A stretch of DNA of 64,000 nucleotides, taken from the NCBI GenBank assembly GCA_021783235.1, contig JAJXUD010000001.1, positions 124,001 through 188,000 on the forward strand, written 5' to 3'. Positions 18,915 through 27,231 of this stretch are shown here, one piece after another. How positions within the stretch are numbered: position 1 is the first letter of the stretch; every line of letters begins with the position of its first letter. The notes beneath the pieces were generated by a model. The model worked only from the letters and a program-made list of their open reading frames with translations. It was not told the origin of the DNA and did no database searches. Source of the stretch: Myxococcales bacterium. Its GTDB lineage: Bacteria; Myxococcota; Myxococcia; Myxococcales; JAKAPL01. Position numbers and translations under genes: made by a program.

Positions 18915-20234
18915 ATGACGAAGCCCCGCCGCCGCGCTCCCGCCCTCGTCGCCTACGTCGCGCCCTGGATCCTCGCCGTCGCCGGCTGCCCGGGCGCCGC
19001 CTCGAGCAGCGCCGGCGCGCCGCCCTGCCGCGAGGCCGGCTCGGGCTGCGTCGAGAGCTCCGACTGCTGCGCCGGCCTCGTCTGCGCCGCGCCGGGCAGC
19101 TGCGCCGCGAGCGGCGGGACCAGTCCGGCCGGTTCGAGCGGCACGGGGGGATCGACGAGCGGCGGTTCGACGACCTCCGGCTCCACGGGGTCGACGGGCG
19201 GCTCCAGCGGCGGCGGCAGCTCCGCGTCGGCCAGCTCCGGGGGGTCGTCGGGCGGTAGCACGGGCGGCTCGACGGGCGGTAGCACGGGCGGCTCGACGGG
19301 CAGTGGCGGCGGGTCGACGTCGGGCTCGACGGGCGGTTCCTCTGGCGGCTCGACCGGCGGCGCGCTGCAGGTGGCCAGTCTCGACTTCGTGGTCGTGGGC
19401 GACACCCGGCCCGCGAGCAGCTGCACCGACAGCGCGAGCTGCGCCTACCCGACCCAGGTCATCGACGACATCTTCACGCAGGTGAAGGGGCTCTCGCCCG
19501 CCCCCGCCTTCGCCGTCGCCACGGGCGACTACATGGACAACGCGCCCGGCGACGGCACGGCCGCCTGGCAGATCCAGCAGTACCTCTCCGCCCAGCAGAT
19601 CTTCGGCGGCCCGCTCTTCCCGGCGATGGGCAACCACGAGTGCGGCGGCGGCGCCAGCTCGAACTGCACGCCGCCCTACGGCGCGAACGAGGACATGGCC
19701 GCCTACCTCGGGATGCTCGCGACCCTCGACCTGCAGAACGCCGTGCCGTACTACGCGGTGAACGTCTCGATGGCGAGCGGCCAGACCGCGAAGCTCCTCG
19801 TCATCGCCGCGAACGCCTGGGATCAGACCCAGGCCGACTGGCTCACGAGCGCGCTCGGACAGCCCACCAGCTACACCTTCATCGTGCGCCACGAGCCGGC
19901 GACGATCGTCGGCACCGGCTGCGCCGGCCTCGACGCCTCCGAGCAGATCCTCTCGAGCTACCTCCAGCAGAACCCGGGCGGCGTCACCTACAAGTTCGTG
20001 GGTCACACCCACGAGTACCTGATCGATGGCCAGAACGGCGAGGTCATCGTGGGCAACGGCGGCGCGCCCTGGAGCAAGTCCGCCACCGGGCTCTTGACCT
20101 ACGGCTTTCTCCTCTGCCGAGAGCGGGCCGATTCCGCGATCCAGTGCGAGCTGAACGACTCCCAGGGCGGCGGCCCCGTCGCGGGCACGGCCTTCGCCGT
20201 CAACCCGGACGGATCGAGCGCGACCGTCCAGTGA
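18915..20234 (+). CDS. Secreted calcineurin-like metallophosphoesterase with Cys-rich and Ser/Gly linker
   Basis: 439 aa. A signal peptide with a possible lipobox (AVAGC) is followed by a Cys-rich module (SGCVESSDCCAGLVCAAPGSC), then a Ser/Gly/Thr linker of about 90 residues encoded partly by short direct repeats (around 19249-19330). The catalytic domain has all metal motifs: FVVVGDTRP, ATGDYMDN, AMGNHECGG, VRHEP and KFVGHTHEYL. It is probably an outer-membrane-anchored or secreted phosphatase/phosphodiesterase. TTGAGG and TACCCC spaced by 17 bp lie at 18878-18906, only 8 bp before the ATG, so a very short or absent leader is possible. A 21-bp repeat array starts 94 bp after its stop. Confidence 0.82.
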   Translation: MTKPRRRAPALVAYVAPWILAVAGCPGAASSSAGAPPCREAGSGCVESSDCCAGLVCAAPGSCAASGGTSPAGSSGTGGSTSGGSTTSGSTGSTGGSSGGGSSASASSGGSSGGSTGGSTGGSTGGSTGSGGGSTSGSTGGSSGGSTGGALQVASLDFVVVGDTRPASSCTDSASCAYPTQVIDDIFTQVKGLSPAPAFAVATGDYMDNAPGDGTAAWQIQQYLSAQQIFGGPLFPAMGNHECGGGASSNCTPPYGANEDMAAYLGMLATLDLQNAVPYYAVNVSMASGQTAKLLVIAANAWDQTQADWLTSALGQPTSYTFIVRHEPATIVGTGCAGLDASEQILSSYLQQNPGGVTYKFVGHTHEYLIDGQNGEVIVGNGGAPWSKSATGLLTYGFLLCRERADSAIQCELNDSQGGGPVAGTAFAVNPDGSSATVQ

Positions 20235-20328
20235 TTCCCGCGGGCGGGCCCGCCCCTGCCGCCGAGGGCGAGGACTTCTGAGGTCTGGCTGCGCCGTAGA
20301 GGGTGCAGCGGCCGGAGTTGCCCCACGA

Positions 20329-20706
20329 CGGGAAGAGCTCCCGCCACTTCGGGAAGGGCTCCCGCCACTTCGGGAAGGGCTCCCGCAACGTCGGGAAGAG
20401 CTCCCGCAACTTCGGGAAGCGCTCCCGCAACTTCGGGAAGAGCTCCCGCAACTTCGGGAAGAGCTCCCGCAACTTCGGGAAGAGCTCCCGCCACTTCGGG
20501 AAGGGCTCCCGCAACCTCGGGAAGGGCTCCCGCAACCTCGGGAAGAGCTCCCGCAACCTCGGGAAGGGCTCCCGCAACCTCGGGAAGAGCTCCCGCAACC
20601 TCGGGAAGAGCTCCCGCAACTTCGGGAAGGGCTCCCGCAACTTCGGGAAGGGCTCCCGCAACCTCGGGAAGGGCTCCCGCAACCTCGGGAAGAGCTCCCG
20701 CGACTT
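20329..20706. repeat. 21-bp tandem palindromic repeat array 1 (18 units)
   Basis: Eighteen consecutive 21-bp units with no insertion or deletion, followed by a decayed 19th start at 20707. Each unit reads stem CGGGA, loop AGAGC (or AGGGC, AGCGC), stem TCCCG, then a six-base spacer such as CAACTT, CAACCT or CCACTT. Variation is confined to unit positions 8, 17 and 20; the stem bases never change. All six reading frames are free of stops, but none has both a convincing start and a recognisable domain. The array lies between two convergent genes (18915-20234 and 20729-21343) and fills most of the 494-bp gap; bases 20235-20328 hold nothing recognisable. Confidence 0.95.
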
Positions 20707-20728
20707 CGGGAGGGGCCGAGGAGCGCTC

Positions 20729-21343
20729 TCAGATCAGGGGAACGCACTGGGAGTTGTTGCAGAAGGTCCCGCCGATGCACTGCGAGGTCGAGCTGCAGCT
20801 CGTCGGGCAGGCCGCCGAGACGCCGTCGCAGAGGTAGGGGGCGCAGGGTGGACTGTACTGGTTCGGGTTGCCCGCCGGCTGGACCTCGCAGCTTCCGGTC
20901 TGGCAGCTTCCACACGGCCCGCAGGCCGAGGCGCAGCAGACGCCCGAGACGCACTGCCCGCCGAGGCATTGCCCGTCTCGCTCGCAAGAAGCGCCGATCG
21001 ACCGGTCCGGCTCACACTGGCCGCTCCCAGCGCAGTAGCTCCCCGTGCCGCAGCCGCCGCAGGGTGAGCCACCGGTGGTCCCGCCGCCGCTCGAGCTGGA
21101 ACCGCCCCCCGTCCCCGTCGAGCCTCCCGAGCCGCTCGCGCCGCTCCCCGTCGTCGAGCCACCACCGGAAGAGCCACCACCGGAAGAGCCACCACCGGAA
21201 GAGCCACCACCGGAAGAGGCACCACCGGAGGAGGCACCACCGGAGCCCGAGGAGCCCCCGTCCGACCCTCTTTCCGGCACCGCCTGCAGGCAGCAGCCGA
21301 GCGGGACGACGAGGGCCACGCCCAGCACGAACGGTCTCGACAT
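20729..21343 (-). CDS. Cys-rich lipoprotein-like secreted protein with SSGGG repeats
   Basis: 204 aa, function unknown. The start at 21343 has AAGGGG nine bases upstream and begins MSRPFVLGVALVVPLGCC, a signal peptide with a possible lipoprotein cysteine. A Gly/Ser linker follows, including six 15-bp tandem repeats (21156-21245) encoding SSGGG-type units. The C-terminal half is dense in cysteines (CGGCGTGSYCAGSGQCEP, CERDGQCLGGQCVSGVCC, CGPCGSCQTGSC, CSSTSQCIGGTFCNNSQC), a pattern common in myxobacterial exported proteins. The TGA stop at 20729 is followed in the same frame by open sequence across the whole of array 1. Confidence 0.72.
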   Translation of the reverse strand: MSRPFVLGVALVVPLGCCLQAVPERGSDGGSSGSGGASSGGASSGGGSSGGGSSGGGSSGGGSTTGSGASGSGGSTGTGGGSSSSGGGTTGGSPCGGCGTGSYCAGSGQCEPDRSIGASCERDGQCLGGQCVSGVCCASACGPCGSCQTGSCEVQPAGNPNQYSPPCAPYLCDGVSAACPTSCSSTSQCIGGTFCNNSQCVPLI

Positions 21344-21736
21344 CGAAGTCCACCCCTTGCCAGGCCCCGTCATCGCCTACCCACGGTATCACTCACGTCG
21401 GCAGAGAGGGCTCGCGGATCTCGCAGGAGAGGGGGGAGGGTGGCGCGGGCCGCGAGAAAAGCGAGCGACCGATGTCAGGGAGCTCGGTCTCCTGGCCCAT
21501 ATACGGGGATAGAGAGCAAGAGAAGCGAGCGGGCGCTCTCGTGGGCTCCGGACGGTCGATGGTCGGCCGGCCGGGGATCCGCGGGTCCCGCGGCCTCGGA
21601 GAGGAAGCGCGAGCGACCGATCCGGACCGCGGGGTGCCTCGAAGCGACTGCTCCGCCCGGCGGCGTCGGTGCCGACGGTGGGAGCGTCCGAGCGCTTGGG
21701 ATGGCCGATCCCCAATCGACCAGAAAGGTAAACGTG
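21344..21736. other. Intergenic region between divergent genes
   Basis: The 393 bp separate the Cys-rich lipoprotein gene (minus strand) from the unknown-family gene (plus strand). No further gene was supported. A purine-rich stretch and short palindromes such as GGGGATCCGCGGGTCCC near 21573 are present, but no clear -35/-10 pair stands out. It probably carries divergent promoters. Confidence 0.5.
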
Positions 21737-22399
21737 ATGGTCAACAACAACAGCAGCATCCCCGGCGGCAGCAGCGCCGGGGCCGCCGGCAGCGGCAGCA
21801 ACGCGGCCGGCAGCGGAAGCCAGAGCACGCCGCCGTCGGGAGCGATCCCGGCGACCGTCGTGCCGAAGTACGACTTCCGCGGCGAGGTCACGACGCTGGT
21901 GGACGCCATCGGGAAGAAGATTCCCGGTGCCCCCACCTTCGTGGTGGCCGGTCAATCGATCGACAAGCAGGGCATCGAGGATTTCCTGAACGGGATCCTC
22001 GCGCTCTTCGAGGAGGTCGACACCGGCGCCCAGGCGCTGAAGCAGAGGCGGCTGGCCCTCCAGGCGGCGCTGCCTGGGGCTCACCAGTTCGTGGTGAACC
22101 TCAAGGCAGTTCTCGTCGGGCTCTTCGGCAAGGGCAACCCTGTCCTCGAGTCCTTCGGGATCGCGCCGAAGCGTCGCCAGCTCACGACCGAGCAGAAGCT
22201 CGCTCGGAAGGAGAAGGCGAAGCTGACGCGCGAGCAGCGCGGGACCGGTGGCAAGCGCCAGTTGGCGCTGAAGAAGTTCACCGGTCAGATCGTGGTCCAG
22301 ACGGCGGTCGCGCCGTCCGGCGCCCCGATCGTGGGCCCCACGGCCCCCGCCGCCGGTGGCGACACCGGCGCTTCGTCCAGCACGCCCTCGCAGAAGTAG
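21737..22399 (+). CDS. Array-associated small basic protein, unrecognised family (paralogue 1)
   Basis: 220 aa, no known family recognised. The ATG at 21737 has AAAGG eight bases upstream; an in-frame ATG at 21701 has no such site. Residues 9-40 are a Gly/Ser/Ala-rich linker, 50-145 look helical and hydrophobic-patterned, 145-180 are strongly basic (KRRQLTTEQKLARKEKAKLTREQR), and the tail is Ala/Pro/Ser-rich ending SQK. Residues about 85-149 align without gaps to residues 50-114 of the protein at 57499. The shared core includes LPGAH/MPAIH and GKGNPVLESFGIAPK/GSKNPLLPDFGIQPP. There is no signal peptide, so it is probably cytoplasmic and able to bind nucleic acid (inference). It lies about 1 kb beyond array 1 and is followed by a strong terminator. 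Confidence 0.8.
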   Translation: MVNNNSSIPGGSSAGAAGSGSNAAGSGSQSTPPSGAIPATVVPKYDFRGEVTTLVDAIGKKIPGAPTFVVAGQSIDKQGIEDFLNGILALFEEVDTGAQALKQRRLALQAALPGAHQFVVNLKAVLVGLFGKGNPVLESFGIAPKRRQLTTEQKLARKEKAKLTREQRGTGGKRQLALKKFTGQIVVQTAVAPSGAPIVGPTAPAAGGDTGASSSTPSQK

Positions 22400-22496
22400 G
22401 CGAGGCGTGAAAGCCGGCACCCCGGGGCCGTCTCCTCCCGGGGCCGTGCGAGAGCGGCCTCTCTCGCGACGGCGACCGCGGCCGAGGACGGCGGGA

Positions 22497-22531
22497 GCCC
22501 CGGGGATCGAAGAGATCCCCGGGGCTTCTTT
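22497..22531 (+). terminator. Intrinsic terminator after the unknown-family gene
   Basis: A perfect 12-bp stem (GCCCCGGGGATC / GATCCCCGGGGC) with a five-base loop GAAGA is followed by TTCTTT. It lies about 100 bp after the stop at 22399. The remaining sequence up to the tRNA at 22832 holds no supported gene. Confidence 0.85.
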
Positions 22532-22786
22532 GCGGGGGGGTAGCGAGCGAGGGCCCCTCGAACGCTCGGGGGGGGACGCCGGGCCGGTTCTGCGTGCGAT
22601 TTCCAGATCCGTCCGTAACGAGCGAATCCCTTGCACCACAACGCCCTGGCCGTCGAGAAGGGTGCAGATGCGAGGCGGAGGGCTGGCGAGGAGCGGAGTT
22701 ACCGTGGTGGGGTAATGAGCACCGCAGCCAGCCCGACAACGACGCAGATGCGCCCTTATCGACGGATCAGGGCGATTCCAAGCCTG

Positions 22787-22816
22787 TTGACAGCGACGGG
22801 GCGCGGGGGCTACATC
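22787..22816 (+). promoter_or_regulatory. Putative sigma-70 promoter for tRNA-Val
   Basis: TTGACA (22787-22792) and TACATC (22811-22816), 18 bases apart, end about 16 bp before the tRNA-Val gene. Motif match only. Confidence 0.55.
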
Positions 22817-22831
22817 GGCGGCTCGCAGTAC

Positions 22832-22906
22832 AGGCGCGTAGCTCAGCGGTAGAGCGCTACCTTGACACGGTAGAGGTCGGTGGTTCGACACCACTCGCGC
22901 CTACCA
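22832..22906 (+). tRNA. tRNA-Val (GAC anticodon)
   Basis: A full cloverleaf can be drawn by eye. The acceptor stem is AGGCGCG paired with CGCGCCT, the D arm GCTC/GAGC, and the anticodon stem CTACC/GGTAG around loop TTGACAC with GAC at 22864-22866. The T arm is GGTGG with loop TTCGACA. The CCA end is encoded (22904-22906). Confidence 0.95.
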
Positions 22907-23053
22907 GTAACCCGCAGGATCTCCTGGGCGTCGGCGACGATCTCCCGGCGCATGGCAGCCCGGCTCGCCGAGGCCGGGCGGCAGCTGGGCAGACGCCGGA
23001 GGGGCGAGCGGGTTATCATCGGCGCCACCCCCCCCCTGATCCCGGCTGGTGAC

Positions 23054-24367
23054 ATGCGCTCTCGCCTCCTTCTCTTGCCGCTCCTCGCGTCGCTCGCCCT
23101 CCTCGCCGACTGCGCGCCGACCTGCTCGGAGCCGATGCCGGCCTGCGCGGCCGACTGCCAGCTGACGAACGGCTGCCCCCAGACGTGCGCCTGCCCTCGC
23201 TCGACCGGCGGGAAGGACGCCGGGAGCGGCGCCGGCGCCGATGCAGGCAACGCGGTCTCGGACGGCGGCTCCGGGGGGGCCGACGCGGGGTCCGACGGCG
23301 GCGTCGCTGCGATGGACGCCGGGGCAGACGCCGGCCTGGACGCCGGGGCGGACGCCGGATCCGCCGCAGACGCGGGCCAGCTCTCCCTCTTCGCGGGGCA
23401 GCTCGGGGTCGCGGGCAGCGCGGACGGCGACGGCGGCGCGGCGTCGTTCTCGGCGCCGATGGGGCTCGCGCTCGACGGCGCGGGCAATCTCTACGTCGCC
23501 GACAGCCGGAGCGCGATCATCCGGAAGGTCTCGCTCGCGAACGGCGAGGTGACGACCCTCGCCGGAAGCCCGAATCACCTGGGGTCGACCAATGGAGTCG
23601 GCGCAGCGGCGAGCTTCGACTCGCCGCACGGGCTCGCCTGCGACGGCGCGGGGCACCTCTTCGTCGCCGACACGACCAACGAGATCGTCCGGCAGATCGA
23701 CCTCGCGAGCGGCCAGGTGACGACGCTCGCCGGCGAGGCGGGACACCCCGGCAAGTCGGACGGAGTCGGGAGCGCCGCCCTCTTCGACCACCCCATGGGG
23801 CTCGCGGCCGACGGGGCCGGCCACCTCTTCGTGGGCGATTCCTACAACTTCGCCGTCCGGCAGATCGACGTCGCGCAGGCGAACGTGACGACCCTCGCCG
23901 GACGGCTCGGGATTCCGGGAGCGGCGGACGGCATCGGCGCGGATGCCGGCTTCAGCTACCTCGAGGGGCTCGCGTCAGACGGCGCGGGCCAGCTCTTCGT
24001 CGCGGACAGCGACAACTTCGCCGTCCGGGCGATCGACACCGCCTCGGCGGCCGTGACGACGCTCGCCGGGACCTTGGGGCACCACGGCGACGCCGACGGC
24101 GTCGGCCCGGCGGCCTCCTTCTCGAACCCGGTCGGAATCGCCTTCGACGCCGCCGGCGTGGTCTACGTCGCGGACGGGAGCCGGGTGCGCCGGATCGACG
24201 TCGCGACCAGGACCGTCACCAGCCCGCTCGGCGTGGTGGGACAAGCGGGCGTCATCCTCGGACCGGCGCCTGCCGGCCTCGCCGCGCCCTGGGGGCTCGA
24301 GGCCGTTCCGGGCCTCGGGCTCCTCGTCGCCGACTCGGCGGCCGAGGTTCTGCTCTCGTTCCACTGA
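23054..24367 (+). CDS. Secreted NHL-repeat (beta-propeller) protein
   Basis: 437 aa. A signal peptide (MRSRLLLLPLLASLALLADC) has a possible lipobox cysteine at its end. A Cys-rich module (CAPTCSEPMPACAADCQLTNGCPQTCACP) and an Ala/Asp/Gly linker (ADAGSDGG-type) of about 90 residues follow. The rest is a series of about five to six NHL-like repeats of roughly 55 residues, each with V-T-T-L-A-G, F-x-x-P-x-G-L-A-x-D-G-A-G-x-L-F-V-A-D and I-R-x-I-D elements, forming a propeller. Likely a surface-exposed binding protein; ligand unknown. ATG 23054 is the only start that keeps the signal peptide at the N-terminus. Confidence 0.85.
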   Translation: MRSRLLLLPLLASLALLADCAPTCSEPMPACAADCQLTNGCPQTCACPRSTGGKDAGSGAGADAGNAVSDGGSGGADAGSDGGVAAMDAGADAGLDAGADAGSAADAGQLSLFAGQLGVAGSADGDGGAASFSAPMGLALDGAGNLYVADSRSAIIRKVSLANGEVTTLAGSPNHLGSTNGVGAAASFDSPHGLACDGAGHLFVADTTNEIVRQIDLASGQVTTLAGEAGHPGKSDGVGSAALFDHPMGLAADGAGHLFVGDSYNFAVRQIDVAQANVTTLAGRLGIPGAADGIGADAGFSYLEGLASDGAGQLFVADSDNFAVRAIDTASAAVTTLAGTLGHHGDADGVGPAASFSNPVGIAFDAAGVVYVADGSRVRRIDVATRTVTSPLGVVGQAGVILGPAPAGLAAPWGLEAVPGLGLLVADSAAEVLLSFH

Positions 24368-24377
24368 CCCCGGGGCG

Positions 24378-26978
24378 TCAGTTGCCCGGGCAGAGCGCCT
24401 GGATCTGCGGCGGCTGCGTGAACTGCGGCGGCGCGGATCCCGTCATCGTGGCCTGGACCTGCGCGTACATCCCCTGCGGCAAGGGGCTCGGGCTCGAGCT
24501 CCCGCAGGTCGCGAAGGTGACGGGACTCGGGCAGGACGAGGCGCTGCCGGTCCAGGTTCCGAGCGAGGGGCCGCCGGGCGTGTTCGTGATGTTCACGCTG
24601 AAAGTGATGTCGTCGACTCCGGGCACGATCCCCAGCGCCGCGTAGGTCATGCCCGTGTAGCTCGTGAACTCGGGCACGCTGCTCGCGCACGGCTCGAAGG
24701 TGCCGCTCCAGCTCGTCGGGACCGTGTTGCAGGCGGCGTTGCCCACCGCGACCGAGCCGATGGTCGGCGGCGGGGTCCCGACGGTCTGAGCGGTCACCTT
24801 GGCATAGACCGCGCTCGGGAGCGGCCCGCCCGTGCCACAGGTCGAGAGGTCGACCGGCGAGGGACACTGCGAGGCCGTCCCGGTCCAGCTTCCGAGCACC
24901 GTGCCCCCGATGCTGTTCATCACCTCGATGGTGAACTGGACGTCGGAGCCGCCGAGGACGCCCTGGGCCGAGTAGGTGAGCGAGTTGAAGGTCGTCGCGA
25001 GCGAGCCGCAGGGGTCGAAGGTCTGGGTGAGCGTCTGCTGCTGGTAGTTCCGCACGTCCTGGACCCAGTAGGCCAAGTGGTTCCCCTGGGTGGGGTCCTG
25101 GAGCGGGAACCAGAAGGCCGGGTAGCTCGGGTCGCCGGGGAGCTTCGAGAGATCGACGGCGGCGATGAAGATCTGCTGCGTCTGCCAGCCCGGAATGATC
25201 GCCCCGTAGGGGCGGGTGCTGTTGAACGCGACCCAGTGCAGATCCTCGGTCGGGGACCAGGTCGGCATCGTGTCCTCGTAGTACGGCTGCCCGGTCTGGT
25301 TGTTGATCACGCTGCTCGCGTTCGTGAGGGGCACCGCCGTCCCGCCACCCGAGGCAACGAGCGCGAGGCTGTTTCCGTTGTAAGGAGAGGCGAGGGTGGC
25401 GAAGGCGATCTGGTCGCCCTCGCCGTCGAACGACGGGAAGCAGCTCTCGCCGGGCTGGGCGTTGCCCAGCACCCCGCAGTCGTAGCCGGCCTGCGTGATG
25501 TCGAAGCCAGGGACGCCCGGGACGATCTGCTGCCGGCTTCCGAAGAGGACGCCGCCGTCCGATTGATAGGCGACGTCGAGGGTGGAGATCCCGCCCTTCA
25601 CGTCCTCGTAAGCCACCTTCCCGCTCGGCTGCACCGGCGACCAGTCGGCCGTCCGGCCGACGATCTGGCTGCCGCCCACCTGAACGGCCGAGATGAGCGC
25701 GCCGGTCAGCGAGTCGACGAGCTCGAGGGTGCCGCCCTGCCGCGGGCTGAAGATGAGCTTCGAGTCGTCCGGGGAGATGTTGGCGTAGCCGTCGTACTGA
25801 TTCCAGGGCGTCGTCGCCCCAGAGGCGTTGGGCGAGATCGGGTAGGCCGTCTCGAGAGCGAACGGCGGCGGGGTGGCGGTCACCTGCATGGTCCAGCGGT
25901 TGGTGTTCCCGTTGTTGTCGGTCACCGAGGCCGACATCATGCGGCCGTCGCGGCTGAAGCTGTGGCAGCCGTCGCAGCTCACCGTGCCGCCATCGGGGAC
26001 GAAAGTCCCTGGGACGACGTAGTTCTCGAAGTAGCCGCCGTCGCTCAGCGAGGCCCGGTAGGTCCCCGAGTTGCCCGTGCCCCAGAAGAAGAGCACCCCC
26101 GGGACCGCGCGCCGGCTGAAGCCGAGCGTCTCCGGAGTCCCGAGGTAGATCTTCGACCCGGCGGCCCCTTTGAGGCCGTCGATCTGCACCGAGACGGTCG
26201 AGCCGGCGTTGCTGCCCGCGATGTCCTGCCAGGTCGTCTGATCGGCGGTCCAGCAGAAGGCGCCGGTCCCCGAGCAGACGGGGTCGTTTCCGGGGCTGTA
26301 GACGGTGGTCGTCCCCCCCGGGCCGCTGAAGGTCAGGCGGAACTGCGGTTCGTTGTGCGGGTCGGTCCACTGGAAGACGACGCCGTACATGTTCATGGGG
26401 AAGCGAGTCTCCGAGCTCGGGTAGATGATGCTCGGGCCGCCCGAGGCCGTCGGCCCCGTCCAGGACGAGGCCGTGGTGCCGCCGGCCGCGGTGACGCTCG
26501 CGTCGTAGACGACGTTCACGGTGGCCGCCCCCGAGAGCCCGCAGCAGCTCGCCGTGACGGTGTCGACGCCGCCGACCTTCGGAGGCGTGTAGACGTTCTG
26601 GGCGAAACTCCCGACGGGGTTGTCGTCCGCGCGCGTCGCGGCGAAGCTGCAATTCGAGGGGGCGAGAGACGAGGAGCCGCCGCCCGCGAGGGTGGCCGAC
26701 ACCGCGTAGGTGACGGGGGTCGTCCCCGTGGCGTTGGTGACCGTCTCGCTGGTCGTCGCGGGCGTGACGCTCAGGCCGGTCGCCCCCGAAGGGCAGCCGC
26801 CGCCCGCGTCCAAGACCCCGGCGTCCTGGCCGGCGTCCGCGACGCCGGCATCGGGAAGCGCTGCGTCCGGCAGCCCCCCGTCGGGAGCCGGGTGACCGTT
26901 GCTGTAGCCGGCGCACGTCCAGGGGCCAGCGAAGCCGGAGAGCAGGAGAATGGACGACAGCAGCGCGACTCGTCTCAT
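24378..26978 (-). CDS. Large secreted TolB/WD40-like protein with a CxxCH motif and two C-terminal repeats
   Basis: 866 aa. An N-terminal signal peptide precedes an Ala/Asp/Gly linker (DAALPDAGVADAGQDAG) and a bacterial Ig-like domain (GATGLSVTPATTSETVTNATG). The central part is a TolB-like propeller (NISPDDSKLIFSPRQGGTLEL, MPTWSPTEDLHWVAFNSTRPYG). VSCDGCHSFSRDG near residue 335 has CxxCH, a heme-c attachment motif. Two tandem domains of about 105 residues close the protein, each with WTG-x-A-S-x-CPSPV and x-TCG motifs. Function unknown; the layout suggests an exported substrate-binding or redox-linked surface protein of a type common in Myxococcota. It converges with the NHL gene (10-bp gap). 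Confidence 0.75.
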   Translation of the reverse strand: MRRVALLSSILLLSGFAGPWTCAGYSNGHPAPDGGLPDAALPDAGVADAGQDAGVLDAGGGCPSGATGLSVTPATTSETVTNATGTTPVTYAVSATLAGGGSSSLAPSNCSFAATRADDNPVGSFAQNVYTPPKVGGVDTVTASCCGLSGAATVNVVYDASVTAAGGTTASSWTGPTASGGPSIIYPSSETRFPMNMYGVVFQWTDPHNEPQFRLTFSGPGGTTTVYSPGNDPVCSGTGAFCWTADQTTWQDIAGSNAGSTVSVQIDGLKGAAGSKIYLGTPETLGFSRRAVPGVLFFWGTGNSGTYRASLSDGGYFENYVVPGTFVPDGGTVSCDGCHSFSRDGRMMSASVTDNNGNTNRWTMQVTATPPPFALETAYPISPNASGATTPWNQYDGYANISPDDSKLIFSPRQGGTLELVDSLTGALISAVQVGGSQIVGRTADWSPVQPSGKVAYEDVKGGISTLDVAYQSDGGVLFGSRQQIVPGVPGFDITQAGYDCGVLGNAQPGESCFPSFDGEGDQIAFATLASPYNGNSLALVASGGGTAVPLTNASSVINNQTGQPYYEDTMPTWSPTEDLHWVAFNSTRPYGAIIPGWQTQQIFIAAVDLSKLPGDPSYPAFWFPLQDPTQGNHLAYWVQDVRNYQQQTLTQTFDPCGSLATTFNSLTYSAQGVLGGSDVQFTIEVMNSIGGTVLGSWTGTASQCPSPVDLSTCGTGGPLPSAVYAKVTAQTVGTPPPTIGSVAVGNAACNTVPTSWSGTFEPCASSVPEFTSYTGMTYAALGIVPGVDDITFSVNITNTPGGPSLGTWTGSASSCPSPVTFATCGSSSPSPLPQGMYAQVQATMTGSAPPQFTQPPQIQALCPGN

Positions 26979-27197
26979 GGGTTCGTGCCTCCGCCGTCAG
27001 ACCCCCCCCGAGCATAGCGCAAGTCTCGTGCCGAGCCACGAGCGGCCGGAGGAGCCTCCTTCCGGGCGGTTGGCCAGCGGTGGCCCGGACAAGGCCGCAA
27101 AGATCGAAGCCGCGGCCCCGCAATCGTTGCATGGCCCGTCGCCTTCGGGCCGTTCGCGCGGGCCCGAGCCGGTGCTGCCGCCGCTTGCCCTCGCGCT

Positions 27198-27231
27198 TAC
27201 CATCTGGTAAGGAGCCGCTGACCAGATGGTA
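27198..27231. promoter_or_regulatory. Operator: 11-bp perfect inverted repeat over the tetR start
   Basis: TACCATCTGGT (27198-27208) and ACCAGATGGTA (27221-27231) are perfect reverse complements 12 bp apart. The right arm contains the ATG of the TetR gene and the spacer starts with its AAGGAG ribosome-binding site. The position predicts direct autorepression of the TetR/acyl-CoA dehydrogenase unit. Confidence 0.8.

Noticed and set aside
20329..20706. CRISPR array
   Set aside because: The units follow each other with no unique spacers, the 21-bp period is too short, and no cas genes are in the window.
20303..21067. Plus-strand protein with FGKSSRN heptad repeats
   Set aside because: The frame runs on through the opposite-strand Cys-rich lipoprotein gene, has no ribosome-binding site, and unit differences would all be first-position replacements.
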